A stretch of 23,386 nt of DNA from Gammaproteobacteria bacterium (GCA_024639445.1 JAHEIJ010000002.1:1-23386); one strand, 5' to 3'. Counted from the first letter of the stretch, positions 14,780 through 22,837 are shown. Numbers and translations are program-made. Notes: generated from the sequence alone by a model not told the origin.

Positions 14780-16141
14780 CTACTGCTGCCCCACTGTCAC
14801 AGTTAATAACTTGCCAGGCTCAACACGACGGGCAAAAGCGTCCTTGATAGATTCAAGGGTGACGGCACTCACCTTGCTATTAAAGGTATTGAGATAGTCC
14901 AACGGTAAATCATAAAAACCCAGCATCGCGATATATTCCACAATGTCCTTGTTACTGTCGATACGCAGGGGAAACCCACCAGTGATGTTCTTTTTGGCAT
15001 GCGCCAACTCATCTGCCGTAGGTCCCTGCTCAATAAATTCCCGCAAGGTCTTGCCCAGTAACTCCAACGCCTGGTCACGGGATTCATTCTTGGTTTGCAG
15101 CCCCATAATAAAGGGGCCATCCTCTCGCATCGGGAGAAAATAACTGTAACAACTGTATGCCAGACCGTTGTCATCACGAATCACTTTCATGATACGGGAG
15201 CCAAATCCACCCCCTCCCAGAATATGGTTACCCACATACAAGTCGAAATAATCCGCATCACCGCGTTTCATCCCCGGTTGCCCGACAAGGATATGGGTCT
15301 GACTGGAAGGGTAAGCTTCCTGAACGACTTCAGCCTGCTGCAAAGCCTTGACATTGGGTAAGGCAGGAGCGCTTTTTCCTTTGGGTAAATTACCGACCAA
15401 GCGTTCAGCCATATCCCTGGCCTCGGCCTTATCAAGTGCACCGACAATCGCCACGATTGCATTACGCCCCACATAGTACTGTTTGTAAAACTCAATAATA
15501 TCTTCTCGACTAATCGCCGTAACCGTCTCGGGTTCACCCGCTATAGGCATCGCATAGGGGTGTTCCGAATACAGGGTGCGATAAAAAGCCTTGTCCGCAA
15601 TGGTACCGGGTGATTGAAGCTGGCTCTTGAGACTAATCAGAACCTGCTTGCGCAGACGTTCCAGTTCGTTTTGATCAAAATGCGGCTCGTTAACGATTGC
15701 CATCATGGTACTCACGGCTGTGTCCAGCAATGGTGTATCTGTCAGGCTGCGTAATTGCAGCACGGCCATATCACGTGCGGCACTGTTGCTGTACTGGGCC
15801 CCGATACTGTCGAAACGTTCCGCCAGGGTGTTGGTATCCCACTCTCCGGCGCCGTGATTCAACATACCGTTGGTAAAAGATGCCAGGCCCGCCTTGCTAT
15901 TGTCCCGCGCACTGCCAGCATCAAACACGATCCGCACATCGACCATCGGCAACTGGGGGGCATGCACGAACAGCACCCGGGCACCATTTCTGGTCTGCCA
16001 GTTTTCTATGCTAAGACCATTAGTACTGATGGGTGCCGCAGTTAATTCCCTGTTGGATTGTTCGGTAATCCAGAAGACACTAATCACAATAATGGCGACG
16101 ACAAAGGAAAATAACACCAAAATTTTCTGCATCCGAGTCAT
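14780..16141 (-). CDS. M16 family peptidase-like protein lacking the zinc motif (membrane-anchored)
   Basis: A 453-residue M16-family protein (COG0612 type) that has lost the metal site. Where the active partner has HVLEH, this protein reads SFTNG (88-92), so it cannot bind zinc in the standard way. It begins with a single membrane segment (about 6-25, KILVLFSFVVAIIVISVFW), placing the rest in the periplasm. The C-terminal half retains the conserved GGGGFGSRIMKVIRDDNGLAYS segment, with the Arg/Tyr substrate-contacting residues of M16 proteins. It follows the active M16 gene with a 30-base gap; a good ribosome binding site (CAGGAA) supports the ATG. By analogy with heterodimeric M16 enzymes such as the mitochondrial processing peptidase, it probably pairs with the upstream product, supplying the substrate-gripping half. 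The substrate is unknown. Confidence 0.92.
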   Translation of the reverse strand: MTRMQKILVLFSFVVAIIVISVFWITEQSNRELTAAPISTNGLSIENWQTRNGARVLFVHAPQLPMVDVRIVFDAGSARDNSKAGLASFTNGMLNHGAGEWDTNTLAERFDSIGAQYSNSAARDMAVLQLRSLTDTPLLDTAVSTMMAIVNEPHFDQNELERLRKQVLISLKSQLQSPGTIADKAFYRTLYSEHPYAMPIAGEPETVTAISREDIIEFYKQYYVGRNAIVAIVGALDKAEARDMAERLVGNLPKGKSAPALPNVKALQQAEVVQEAYPSSQTHILVGQPGMKRGDADYFDLYVGNHILGGGGFGSRIMKVIRDDNGLAYSCYSYFLPMREDGPFIMGLQTKNESRDQALELLGKTLREFIEQGPTADELAHAKKNITGGFPLRIDSNKDIVEYIAMLGFYDLPLDYLNTFNSKVSAVTLESIKDAFARRVEPGKLLTVTVGQQ

Positions 16142-16171
16142 ACGAGTTCCTGTAGGTTCTTGGCTTTAAAA

Positions 16172-17524
16172 TTAATGTTCGGCACTGGCCAAAGATTTAT
16201 CCGTTAACGATTGGGGCTCAAGAATGCCGACAGTCAACCCATCATCAACCAGATATTTTCTGGCGACTGCCTGTACCTGCTCAGCCGTAACCGCACGGAT
16301 GCGTTCAGGATATTCATCCAGCTTTTGCCAACCAGCACCTACAGTTTCCAACAAACCCATCTGCATTGCCTGGTAGAAAACCGAATCCTGTTCATACACT
16401 TTGTGGGCCACAACCTGGGCCTTGATACGGGCCAGTTCTTCCTCGCTAACCACTTCTGTTTTAATACGTTCAATCTGTTCTTCTATAGCCTGTCGTAGTT
16501 CTTCAATGCTATGACCCTCTGCCGGTGTTGCATCGAAAACCAAGAGATCTTCCTGCCGGGCAAAGAGATCATATCCGGCAGTCACTCCGGCAGCGATCTG
16601 TTTTTCTCGCACTAATTCACGGGGAAAACGTGCGCTATTACTGCCGCAAAGGATCCCTGCCAACATTTCCAATGCATAAGGCTCCCATTCCTCAGTGGCG
16701 GTATTTACAACCGGTACCTTGTAACCCATCAGTATATAAGGCAATTTTGCAGGCGCTTTTACCGCAATGTTACGCGCACCCAGTTGAGGAATCTCCGGCC
16801 GCGGCTTCATTGTTCTCACTTCGCTCGGAGCCAGTTTGCCAAAGTACTGCTCAGCAAGATTGAATACCGCCTGCGCATCAACGTCGCCGACGACCACCAA
16901 GGTGGCATTGTTAGGAGCGTACCAACGGCCATACCATGTTTTGAGATCATCAACAGTAAGATTTTTTAGATCATCCATCCAGCCAATAATGGGGTTATGA
17001 TAGGGGCTACTCACAAACGCTGCCGCATAGAACTGCTCCTGGGTCAGTGCACGGGGGTTATCCTCAGTTCGCAGGCGGCGTTCTTCCATGACCACTTCCA
17101 CTTCTTTTTTGAACTCCACTTCCGGCAAAGTGAGGTTACGCATCCGATCCGCTTCCAGTTGAAAGCTGATCGGTAAACGGCTTTTTTCCAGTTGCTGGAA
17201 ATACGCTGTGTAATCACGTCCGGTAAACGCATTCTCGCGTCCCCCGTTCTCCGCAATAATACGAGAAAATTCTCCCGTACCATGTTTTTCGGTGCCCTTG
17301 AACATCATATGCTCAAGGACATGGGAAATCCCGGTGATCCCGTTGTCCTCATAACTCGCTCCGACCTTGTACCAAACTTGTGACACTACGACCGGTGCAC
17401 GGTGATCTTCCTTCACCAGCACCTTCATGCCGTTACTGAGTGTGGTTTCATGGACCTGGGCAAGGCCGATCTGTGGCAAGACCAGCATGATACCCGCCAG
17501 CCACAACACAATATTTTTCAACAT
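16172..17524 (-). CDS. M16 family zinc metallopeptidase, periplasmic
   Basis: A 450-residue M16 (pitrilysin-type) peptidase. A cleavable signal peptide is predicted (about 1-22, IVLWLAGIMLVLPQIGLAQ). The inverted zinc motif is intact: HVLEH (68-72), with the third ligand Glu148 in VVMEERR, exactly 76 residues after the second His as expected. GRENAFTGRDYTAYF (95-109) is another family block. The C-terminal half is a typical M16 repeat. It is the first gene of the minus-strand run and is divergent from ftsY, the classic gammaproteobacterial arrangement. The partner without the zinc motif follows immediately. AAGGAA lies 8 bases from the ATG. Confidence 0.95.
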   Translation of the reverse strand: MLKNIVLWLAGIMLVLPQIGLAQVHETTLSNGMKVLVKEDHRAPVVVSQVWYKVGASYEDNGITGISHVLEHMMFKGTEKHGTGEFSRIIAENGGRENAFTGRDYTAYFQQLEKSRLPISFQLEADRMRNLTLPEVEFKKEVEVVMEERRLRTEDNPRALTQEQFYAAAFVSSPYHNPIIGWMDDLKNLTVDDLKTWYGRWYAPNNATLVVVGDVDAQAVFNLAEQYFGKLAPSEVRTMKPRPEIPQLGARNIAVKAPAKLPYILMGYKVPVVNTATEEWEPYALEMLAGILCGSNSARFPRELVREKQIAAGVTAGYDLFARQEDLLVFDATPAEGHSIEELRQAIEEQIERIKTEVVSEEELARIKAQVVAHKVYEQDSVFYQAMQMGLLETVGAGWQKLDEYPERIRAVTAEQVQAVARKYLVDDGLTVGILEPQSLTDKSLASAEH

Positions 17525-17545
17525 CTCGGAAATTCCTTATATAAT
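17517..17545 (+). promoter_or_regulatory. possible promoter of ftsY
   Basis: A perfect TATAAT (17540-17545) lies 17 bases after TTCAAC (17517-17522), about 95 bases upstream of ftsY. The -35 is a poor match and overlaps the start of the divergent M16 gene, so this is tentative. Confidence 0.35.
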
Positions 17546-17640
17546 CAACGTTCTCTGCTTATCGATAACAGATGGCAATGGTAGGATAACGCATCCCGTT
17601 GTTAACTGCTGCGGGCAACTTATGCAATACGACCGATTGA

Positions 17641-18633
17641 ATGATGTTTAGTTTCAGTAAATCCAAATCCACCGACACCAGACAGGACGAATCCCAATCT
17701 CCCCAAGACAATCGTGGGTTTTTCAGTCGCCTGATCCAGGGGCTGACGCGAACCCGTTCCGGCCTGACAACCGGTCTGGCGGATCTGACCCTGGGTAAAA
17801 AGAGCATTGACGATGAACTGTTGGAGGATATTGAAACCTTGTTGCTGACCGCCGATGTTGGTGTCGAGGCGACCCAGCGAATTATCACGGATCTCACCAG
17901 CCGCGTCAGTCGCAAGGAACTCAAGGACAGCGAAGCCTTGTTGGGTGCGCTCAAGGACGACATGACCGCCATCCTCACCCCCTGCGATGCCCCCCTGGAA
18001 ATTGACCCAAGCCACAAACCTTTCGTGATCCTGATGGTGGGCGTCAATGGCGCCGGTAAAACCACCACGATTGGCAAACTGGCCAAGCGTCTGCAGGCGG
18101 AGGGTCGTTCGGTCATGCTGGCCGCCGGCGATACTTTTCGGGCTGCCGCGGTGGAACAACTCCAGGCCTGGGGGGAACGCAACGATATGCCGGTCATCGC
18201 CCAGCAAAGTGGTGCCGACAGCGCCTCCGTCATCTTTGACGCCCTGCAGTCAGCCCAGGCACGTAACATTGATGTGTTGATTGCCGATACGGCTGGGCGC
18301 CTGCATACCCAGTCCAACCTGATGGAAGAGCTCAAAAAAGTGAAACGCGTCATGGGTAAACTGGATGATTCCGCACCCCATGAAGTGTTATTAGTAGTAG
18401 ATGCCGGTACGGGCCAGAACGCCCTGAATCAGGCACAGCAATTTAATCAAGCTGTCGGCCTCACCGGGATCGCCCTGACCAAGCTGGATGGTACCGCCAA
18501 AGGGGGTGTGATCTTCGCCATTGCCCACAAGCTTGGCATTCCCATTCGCTTCATCGGCGTGGGCGAAGGCATTGACGATCTGCGGTCATTTAATGCGGAA
18601 GAATTTGTTGCAGCACTTTTCAGCAACGAATAA
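17641..18633 (+). CDS. ftsY: signal recognition particle receptor FtsY
   Basis: GTPase receptor that docks SRP-ribosome complexes at the membrane for co-translational insertion. It is 330 residues. The N-terminal acidic A domain is very short (about 25 residues, TDTRQDESQSPQDN), much shorter than in Escherichia coli, followed by RGFFSRLIQGLTRTRSGL, which matches the membrane-binding helix. NG domain: GVNGAGKTT (134-142), DTFRAAA (164-170), DTAGR (216-220), TKLDGTAKGG (280-289) and the closing GVGEGIDDLRSF. All GTPase motifs are intact. ATG is doubled (17641 and 17644), so the first residue is uncertain by one codon. The gene is separated from ftsE by a 108-base AT-rich gap without a clear terminator. 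Confidence 0.97.
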   Translation: MMFSFSKSKSTDTRQDESQSPQDNRGFFSRLIQGLTRTRSGLTTGLADLTLGKKSIDDELLEDIETLLLTADVGVEATQRIITDLTSRVSRKELKDSEALLGALKDDMTAILTPCDAPLEIDPSHKPFVILMVGVNGAGKTTTIGKLAKRLQAEGRSVMLAAGDTFRAAAVEQLQAWGERNDMPVIAQQSGADSASVIFDALQSAQARNIDVLIADTAGRLHTQSNLMEELKKVKRVMGKLDDSAPHEVLLVVDAGTGQNALNQAQQFNQAVGLTGIALTKLDGTAKGGVIFAIAHKLGIPIRFIGVGEGIDDLRSFNAEEFVAALFSNE

Positions 18634-18741
18634 GGTAGTTGCATACGATAAAAATATAAAAAACATGAAGGCTGGCGGGGATACATTATCTGTTTATTAA
18701 TATAGTGTCGTCTCAATCAGTTAGCCTCATCACTGGAATAT

Positions 18742-19413
18742 ATGATCCGGTTTACCCACACCAGTAAACGCTACCCAAGTGGCTTTGATGCGCTGCAGAA
18801 TGTCAGCTTTCACATGCCGGCTGGTCAAATGGCCTTCCTCACCGGTCATTCCGGCGCGGGAAAAAGCAGCCTGTTGAAGCTTATCGCCTTGTTGGAACGC
18901 AGTTCCCGCGGTCAGGTGCTGATTAATGGTCAGAACCTGGCCAAAATTTCGCGCCGTCGCATTCCTTATTTTCGCCGCAACATCGGCATCATTTTTCAGG
19001 ACCATCAGCTCCTGTTTGATCGCACGGTCTACGATAATGTCGCCCTGCCATTGATCATTGCCGGCTATCCCCGGCGGGAAATAGGCAAGCGCGTCAGAGC
19101 TGCGCTCGACAAGGTAGGATTGCTTGGCAAGGAAAGAAAGTATCCCATTACCCTATCGGGGGGAGAACAACAGCGGGTCGGTATTGCCCGTGCCGTGGTC
19201 AACAAGCCGCCATTGCTGCTGGCCGATGAGCCCACCGGCAACCTGGACCCGGAACTGTCGCGCGACATCATGCATATCTTTGAGGAATTCAGCCAGGTCG
19301 GGGTCACGGTGTTGGTAGCCACCCATGATCTCGCACTGATCCATACCCTGCCATACCGCGTACTGACCTTGAAAGGCGGTCAATTGGTCAACGATACGGA
19401 CCCTTCCGAATAA
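18742..19413 (+). CDS. ftsE: cell division ATP-binding protein FtsE
   Basis: Cytoplasmic ATPase that works with FtsX at the division site to activate periplasmic peptidoglycan amidases through EnvC-type proteins. It has 223 residues, normal for FtsE. Visible: Walker A GHSGAGKSS (35-43), Q-loop in IGIIFQDHQLL (81-91), signature LSGGEQQRVGIARAVV (138-153), Walker B LLLADEPTGNLDP (158-170), His195 in VATHDLALI. The N-terminus MIRFTHTSKRYPSGFDAL is standard. The TAA is followed 2 bases later by the ftsX ATG, so the pair is coupled. Confidence 0.97.
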   Translation: MIRFTHTSKRYPSGFDALQNVSFHMPAGQMAFLTGHSGAGKSSLLKLIALLERSSRGQVLINGQNLAKISRRRIPYFRRNIGIIFQDHQLLFDRTVYDNVALPLIIAGYPRREIGKRVRAALDKVGLLGKERKYPITLSGGEQQRVGIARAVVNKPPLLLADEPTGNLDPELSRDIMHIFEEFSQVGVTVLVATHDLALIHTLPYRVLTLKGGQLVNDTDPSE

Positions 19414-19415
19414 CC

Positions 19416-20387
19416 ATGGCTAGCGGCGCACCCTCTCGCGACATAGGCCTTCGACGAGGCCCGCTCACCGCCCTGCGAGTTTACTTGCTCCGCCACCTGC
19501 AGGTACTTTTCTACAGCCTGGGGGTATTGAGCCGCAGCCCCTTTGCCACCCTGATGACCACGGCTGTGATCGGGATAGCCCTGGCCCTGCCCTCGGGGCT
19601 ACATGTGGTTTTGAAAAATGCCCAACAGCTCAGCGGCGGCTGGGACGGCGCGGCCCAGATATCCCTGTTTCTCAAACGTACAGTGCAAGATGATGAAGCC
19701 AGCCGCCTCGCCCGACAAATCCAGAAGTTGCCGGAAGTTGCGAACGTGAGTTATATCTCGCGGCGCGAAGCCCTGCAGGAGTTCCAACGCCTGTCAGGCT
19801 TCGGCGATGCGCTGGAAGCGCTGAAAGACAACCCGCTGCCCTCGGTACTGGTCATTCATCCCACCCCGGCCGCCAGCACCCCGGCGGCAACGGAAAAGCT
19901 GCTGCATCGCCTGAAAGACTACCCGCCCGTGGATATCGCCCAGCTCGACATGCAATGGGTCAAACGCCTCTATGTCATCATGGAACTGGTGCGACGCGGC
20001 GTGGTGGTCTTGGCTGCCCTGCTGGCCCTGGCGGTTTTACTGGTGGTGGGCAACACCATTCGCCTGGCTATCCAGAATCGGCGGGATGAAATCGTGGTCA
20101 TGAAACTCATCGGCGGTACGGACGCCTTCATTCGCCGACCTTTTCTCTATACCGGCTTCTGGTATGGCCTGTTCGGCGGCGTGATTGCCTGGCTGCTGGT
20201 GAGCCTGTCCCTCACGATTCTCAGCGACCCGGTTGAACGCCTGACCGGGCTTTACCAGAGCCAGTTCGAGTTAAGCGGACTCGATGCGGCAACCACCGGC
20301 ATACTGATCGGGACCAGTATTCTGCTTGGCCTGACCGGATCCTGGCTTGCGGTGGGGCGCCACCTGCGGGATATTGAACCGACCTGA
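19416..20387 (+). CDS. ftsX: cell division protein FtsX
   Basis: Inner-membrane partner of FtsE, 323 residues. It has an N-terminal cytoplasmic stretch and four membrane helices at about 44-66, 195-213, 243-270 and 293-313, with a periplasmic loop (about 70-185) after the first helix that in the family contacts the amidase activator. The block NTIRLAIQNRRDEIVVMKLIGGTDAFIRRPF (213-243) is the FtsX signature before the third helix. The gene is visibly richer in G+C than the ABC cluster upstream in the window. The following 84 bases to the next gene contain a short inverted repeat but no terminator. Confidence 0.96.
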   Translation: MASGAPSRDIGLRRGPLTALRVYLLRHLQVLFYSLGVLSRSPFATLMTTAVIGIALALPSGLHVVLKNAQQLSGGWDGAAQISLFLKRTVQDDEASRLARQIQKLPEVANVSYISRREALQEFQRLSGFGDALEALKDNPLPSVLVIHPTPAASTPAATEKLLHRLKDYPPVDIAQLDMQWVKRLYVIMELVRRGVVVLAALLALAVLLVVGNTIRLAIQNRRDEIVVMKLIGGTDAFIRRPFLYTGFWYGLFGGVIAWLLVSLSLTILSDPVERLTGLYQSQFELSGLDAATTGILIGTSILLGLTGSWLAVGRHLRDIEPT

Positions 20388-20395
20388 ATGCCAGC

Positions 20396-20415
20396 AACGC
20401 AGCCAAAATTGCGTT
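20396..20415. repeat. 6-bp inverted repeat between ftsX and the response regulator gene
   Basis: AACGCA - GCCAAAAT - TGCGTT, a perfect 6-base inverted repeat with 8-base spacer, just after the ftsX stop. A TATAAC follows at 20424-20429, but I see no matching -35. It may be an operator for a promoter of the downstream gene, or chance. Confidence 0.3.
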
Positions 20416-20471
20416 AAACTCTTTATAACTACAGGGATTTTATCGCTTTTTTAATTCGCCGAATTAACTTG

Positions 20472-21845
20472 ATGACAGAAGAACCGCTCACACGCATCCT
20501 TATCGTTGATACTTCAGCTCTGACCCGCGAGATCCTGTCACGCATAATTCGAGATGAACTCGATAACATTCATGTGGCGAGCGCGGCATCCGGCGAAGAA
20601 GCGCTACGCATGCTGGGTGAACAACGCTATGACCTGGTCACCACTGCCCTGTTATTGTCCGACATGGATGGCCTGGCTCTGAGCCGGGCCATTCGTGATT
20701 CCCACACCAATCATTACACCCCGGTCATCGTAGTCTCAGGGGATGCCGATAGCCGGCTATTGCGAGAAGGCTTCGAAGCCGGGGTTACAGACTATTTCGA
20801 CAAGTCCAACGGCTATAAAGCCTTCGGCGCCTTTATCAAATCATTCATCCAGAGAAACTCGGGGCTGACCGGACATATCCTGTTTATCGAGGACAGCAAA
20901 ACCTCCGCGGCGGTAACCTTCGGTGTGTTGGAAAAACACGGCCTGACTTACACCCATACCAACTCGGCGGAAAAAGCCTACGAAATGCTGGCTAAGCAAC
21001 GCCTGACACCTCATGACATTGAACCCTTCGATATGGTGATCAGCGACTTCTACACCATTGGTGAAATGACCGGGGGCGACTTACTGCATGCGATTCGTGC
21101 CAAGTTTCACTACTCCCAGCAGGAACTGCCCGTGCTGGTTCTCACCAGTGCGGATGATCAAGAAACCCAGGTCGAAATCTTCCATGCCGGTGCCAACGAC
21201 TTTGTCGCCAAACCCATTGTGGAAGAAATTCTACTGGCGCGTGTGCGTGCCCTGCTGCTGATCAAGCACCAATATGACGCCCTCAAACAGCAAACGGAAG
21301 ACATGCGCTGGGTTGCCGTTACCGACAGCCTCACGGGAGTGCGCAGCAAGCGTTATCTGGTCGATAACGGTGAGACCTTTCTGCGCGCGGAAGCGAACCA
21401 GCCTGTATGGGGGATGATCATCGATATCGATCACTTCAAGAATATCAACGATACCCTAGGACACATCACCGGCGATCACGTCCTGGCCGCCCTGGGTAAA
21501 ACCCTCAACGAATTTTTTCCTGACGACATGGTGGTACGCTTTGGTGGCGAGGAGTTTAGTGTGCTGGTGGCCCACACCAACGCCGACGAGATGCTGCCAC
21601 GGATTGAAAAATTGCGTCGCCATATCGAGGCCCTGCAACCGGCCGGGGTGGATATCACCATCAGCATCGGCCTGGCCGGATCCGAGGATCACCCCAACCT
21701 GTATGTGAGCGACTTCCTGATGCAAGCCGATAAGGCCTTGTACCTGGCCAAGGAAACCGGTCGCAACCGGGTCTGTATTGCCACCCCGGAGGGCCCTCAG
21801 CTCTCTCCCTGGCACGAGGCCAAGCTCAAACAACTCCCGGCATGA
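20472..21845 (+). CDS. two-receiver response regulator with GGDEF diguanylate cyclase output
   Basis: A 457-residue cytosolic signalling protein with PleD-like layout REC-REC-GGDEF. A TTG directly precedes the ATG at 20472, which I take as the start. REC1 (about 7-125) is degenerate: the phosphoacceptor position is Ala59 (DLVTTALLLSDMDG) and the acidic pair is reduced to one Asp (IVDTS). REC2 (about 134-262) is intact: Glu140-Asp141, acceptor Asp192 (FDMVISDF), Thr225 (VLTSADD) and Lys247 (VAKPI). A helical linker leads to GGDEF (about 280-440) with DSLTGV, IDIDHFKNINDTLGH and active-site GGEEF (358-362). The inhibitory RxxD site is lost (Phe349 in place of Arg). It should thus make cyclic di-GMP on phosphorylation of REC2 only, without classic feedback inhibition. 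It is placed between ftsX and rpoH, which are neighbours in many relatives; the kinase partner is not in the window. Confidence 0.92.
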   Translation: MTEEPLTRILIVDTSALTREILSRIIRDELDNIHVASAASGEEALRMLGEQRYDLVTTALLLSDMDGLALSRAIRDSHTNHYTPVIVVSGDADSRLLREGFEAGVTDYFDKSNGYKAFGAFIKSFIQRNSGLTGHILFIEDSKTSAAVTFGVLEKHGLTYTHTNSAEKAYEMLAKQRLTPHDIEPFDMVISDFYTIGEMTGGDLLHAIRAKFHYSQQELPVLVLTSADDQETQVEIFHAGANDFVAKPIVEEILLARVRALLLIKHQYDALKQQTEDMRWVAVTDSLTGVRSKRYLVDNGETFLRAEANQPVWGMIIDIDHFKNINDTLGHITGDHVLAALGKTLNEFFPDDMVVRFGGEEFSVLVAHTNADEMLPRIEKLRRHIEALQPAGVDITISIGLAGSEDHPNLYVSDFLMQADKALYLAKETGRNRVCIATPEGPQLSPWHEAKLKQLPA

Positions 21846-21882
21846 TCTCTAACCTTTTGTTTTTATTGATTTAGCTGTCTTA

Positions 21883-21898
21883 TAAGTGAGTGAACTTA
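21883..21898. repeat. short inverted repeat upstream of the rpoH promoter
   Basis: TAAGT - GAGTGA - ACTTA, a perfect 5-base inverted repeat, 8 bases upstream of the CIRCE element. It is weak on its own and could be a second operator or part of the end of the upstream transcript. Confidence 0.25.
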
Positions 21899-21906
21899 CT
21901 GCCTTG

Positions 21907-21933
21907 TTGGCACTCTAACGATGTGAGTGCTAA
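21907..21933. promoter_or_regulatory. CIRCE operator (HrcA binding site) at the rpoH promoter
   Basis: TTGGCACTC - TAACGATGT - GAGTGCTAA. The CIRCE consensus is TTAGCACTC-N9-GAGTGCTAA; the match is 17 of 18 arm positions with exactly the right 9-base spacer, the only difference being G for A at the third base. CIRCE is the operator of the heat-shock repressor HrcA. It overlaps the -35 and -10 of the rpoH promoter, so binding would block RNA polymerase. hrcA itself is not in the window. Confidence 0.85.
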
Positions 21934-21936
21934 TAT
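21907..21936 (+). promoter_or_regulatory. sigma-70 promoter of rpoH, extended -10
   Basis: -35 TTGGCA (21907-21912), 18-base spacer, -10 TAATAT (21931-21936) preceded by TGC, an extended -10. The predicted start is near 21943, giving a leader of about 27 bases before the rpoH ATG. The promoter is embedded in the CIRCE inverted repeat. Confidence 0.7.
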
Positions 21937-21969
21937 TGGCACACAGAATTATTCGGGGATAACTCATTT

Positions 21970-22818
21970 ATGACGAAGCATCTTGAAATGCAACTGGCTG
22001 TGCCAACTGGCAATCTGGAATCGTATATTCAGGCATCCCGCTCAATTCCGATGCTGAGTGTCGATGAAGAACGTGAATTGGCGACACGCTTGCAGGATGA
22101 GGGCGATCTCGACGCCGCCCAGCAACTGGTATTGTCACACCTGCGTTTCGTAATACATGTCGCCCGTGGTTATAGTGGCTATGGCTTGCCGCAGGCTGAC
22201 CTGATCCAGGAAGGCAACATTGGCCTGATGAAGGCCGTCAAACGCTTCGATCCCACCGTGGGCGTGCGTTTGGTGTCGTTTGCCGTTTACTGGATCCGTG
22301 CTGAAATCCATGAGTACATCCTGCGTAACTGGCGTATTGTTAAAGTTGCCACCACCAAGGCGCAGCGCAAATTGTTCTTTAATTTACGCAGTTCCAAAAA
22401 ACGCCTGGGCTGGTTCAACCATGAAGAAGTGGAACGTGTCGCCGAGGATCTGGGTGTAACGACAAAGGACGTGCTGGAAATGGAATCCCGCATGAGTGGT
22501 CATGACATCACCTTTGATGCGCCCGACGATGATGATGAAAACACTCACACCTTCGCACCGGCCAACTACCTGCAGGACAACAGTCAGGAGCCCGCGCGGA
22601 TTATTGAAGCGGGTGACTCAGCGGACCACAACCATGAGCAGTTAAGCACGGCCTTGACCAAGCTGGATGATCGGAGTCGCGATATTATTCAGCAGCGCTG
22701 GTTGTCCGAGGACAAGAGCACCCTGCATCAACTGGCCGACAAGTACCAGGTATCCGCTGAACGCATCCGCCAGCTGGAAAACAATGCGATCAAGAAACTG
22801 AAACTTGCGATGACCTGA
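21970..22818 (+). CDS. rpoH: RNA polymerase sigma-32 (heat-shock sigma factor)
   Basis: Directs RNA polymerase to heat-shock promoters (chaperones, proteases). It is 282 residues, the usual length. Region 1.2/2 begins near NLESYIQASRSIPMLS; region 2 contains LVLSHLRFVIHVAR, GLPQADLIQEGNIGLMKAVKRFDP (72-95) and VSFAVYWIRAEIHEYIL. The RpoH box QRKLFFNLR (132-140), diagnostic for sigma-32 and involved in core binding and turnover, is intact. An acidic stretch APDDDDENTH (184-193) precedes region 4, which ends in the helix-turn-helix LHQLADKYQVSAERIRQLE (252-270). A GGGGAT ribosome site precedes the ATG. It has its own promoter, overlapped by a CIRCE element, and its own terminator, so it is probably a single-gene unit. 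Confidence 0.98.
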   Translation: MTKHLEMQLAVPTGNLESYIQASRSIPMLSVDEERELATRLQDEGDLDAAQQLVLSHLRFVIHVARGYSGYGLPQADLIQEGNIGLMKAVKRFDPTVGVRLVSFAVYWIRAEIHEYILRNWRIVKVATTKAQRKLFFNLRSSKKRLGWFNHEEVERVAEDLGVTTKDVLEMESRMSGHDITFDAPDDDDENTHTFAPANYLQDNSQEPARIIEAGDSADHNHEQLSTALTKLDDRSRDIIQQRWLSEDKSTLHQLADKYQVSAERIRQLENNAIKKLKLAMT

Positions 22819-22837
22819 TTCGGTTATCACTCGATCT

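Noticed and set aside
17559..18353. 264-residue open frame on the minus strand
   Set aside because: It lies opposite ftsY, whose GTPase motifs are all intact. The frame is a serine/arginine-rich mirror of the ftsY codons with no recognisable domain and no ribosome site.
18634..18741. AT-rich ftsY-ftsE gap examined for a promoter or terminator
   Set aside because: Several TAATAT-like boxes exist, but none has a -35 at the right distance, and no hairpin was seen.
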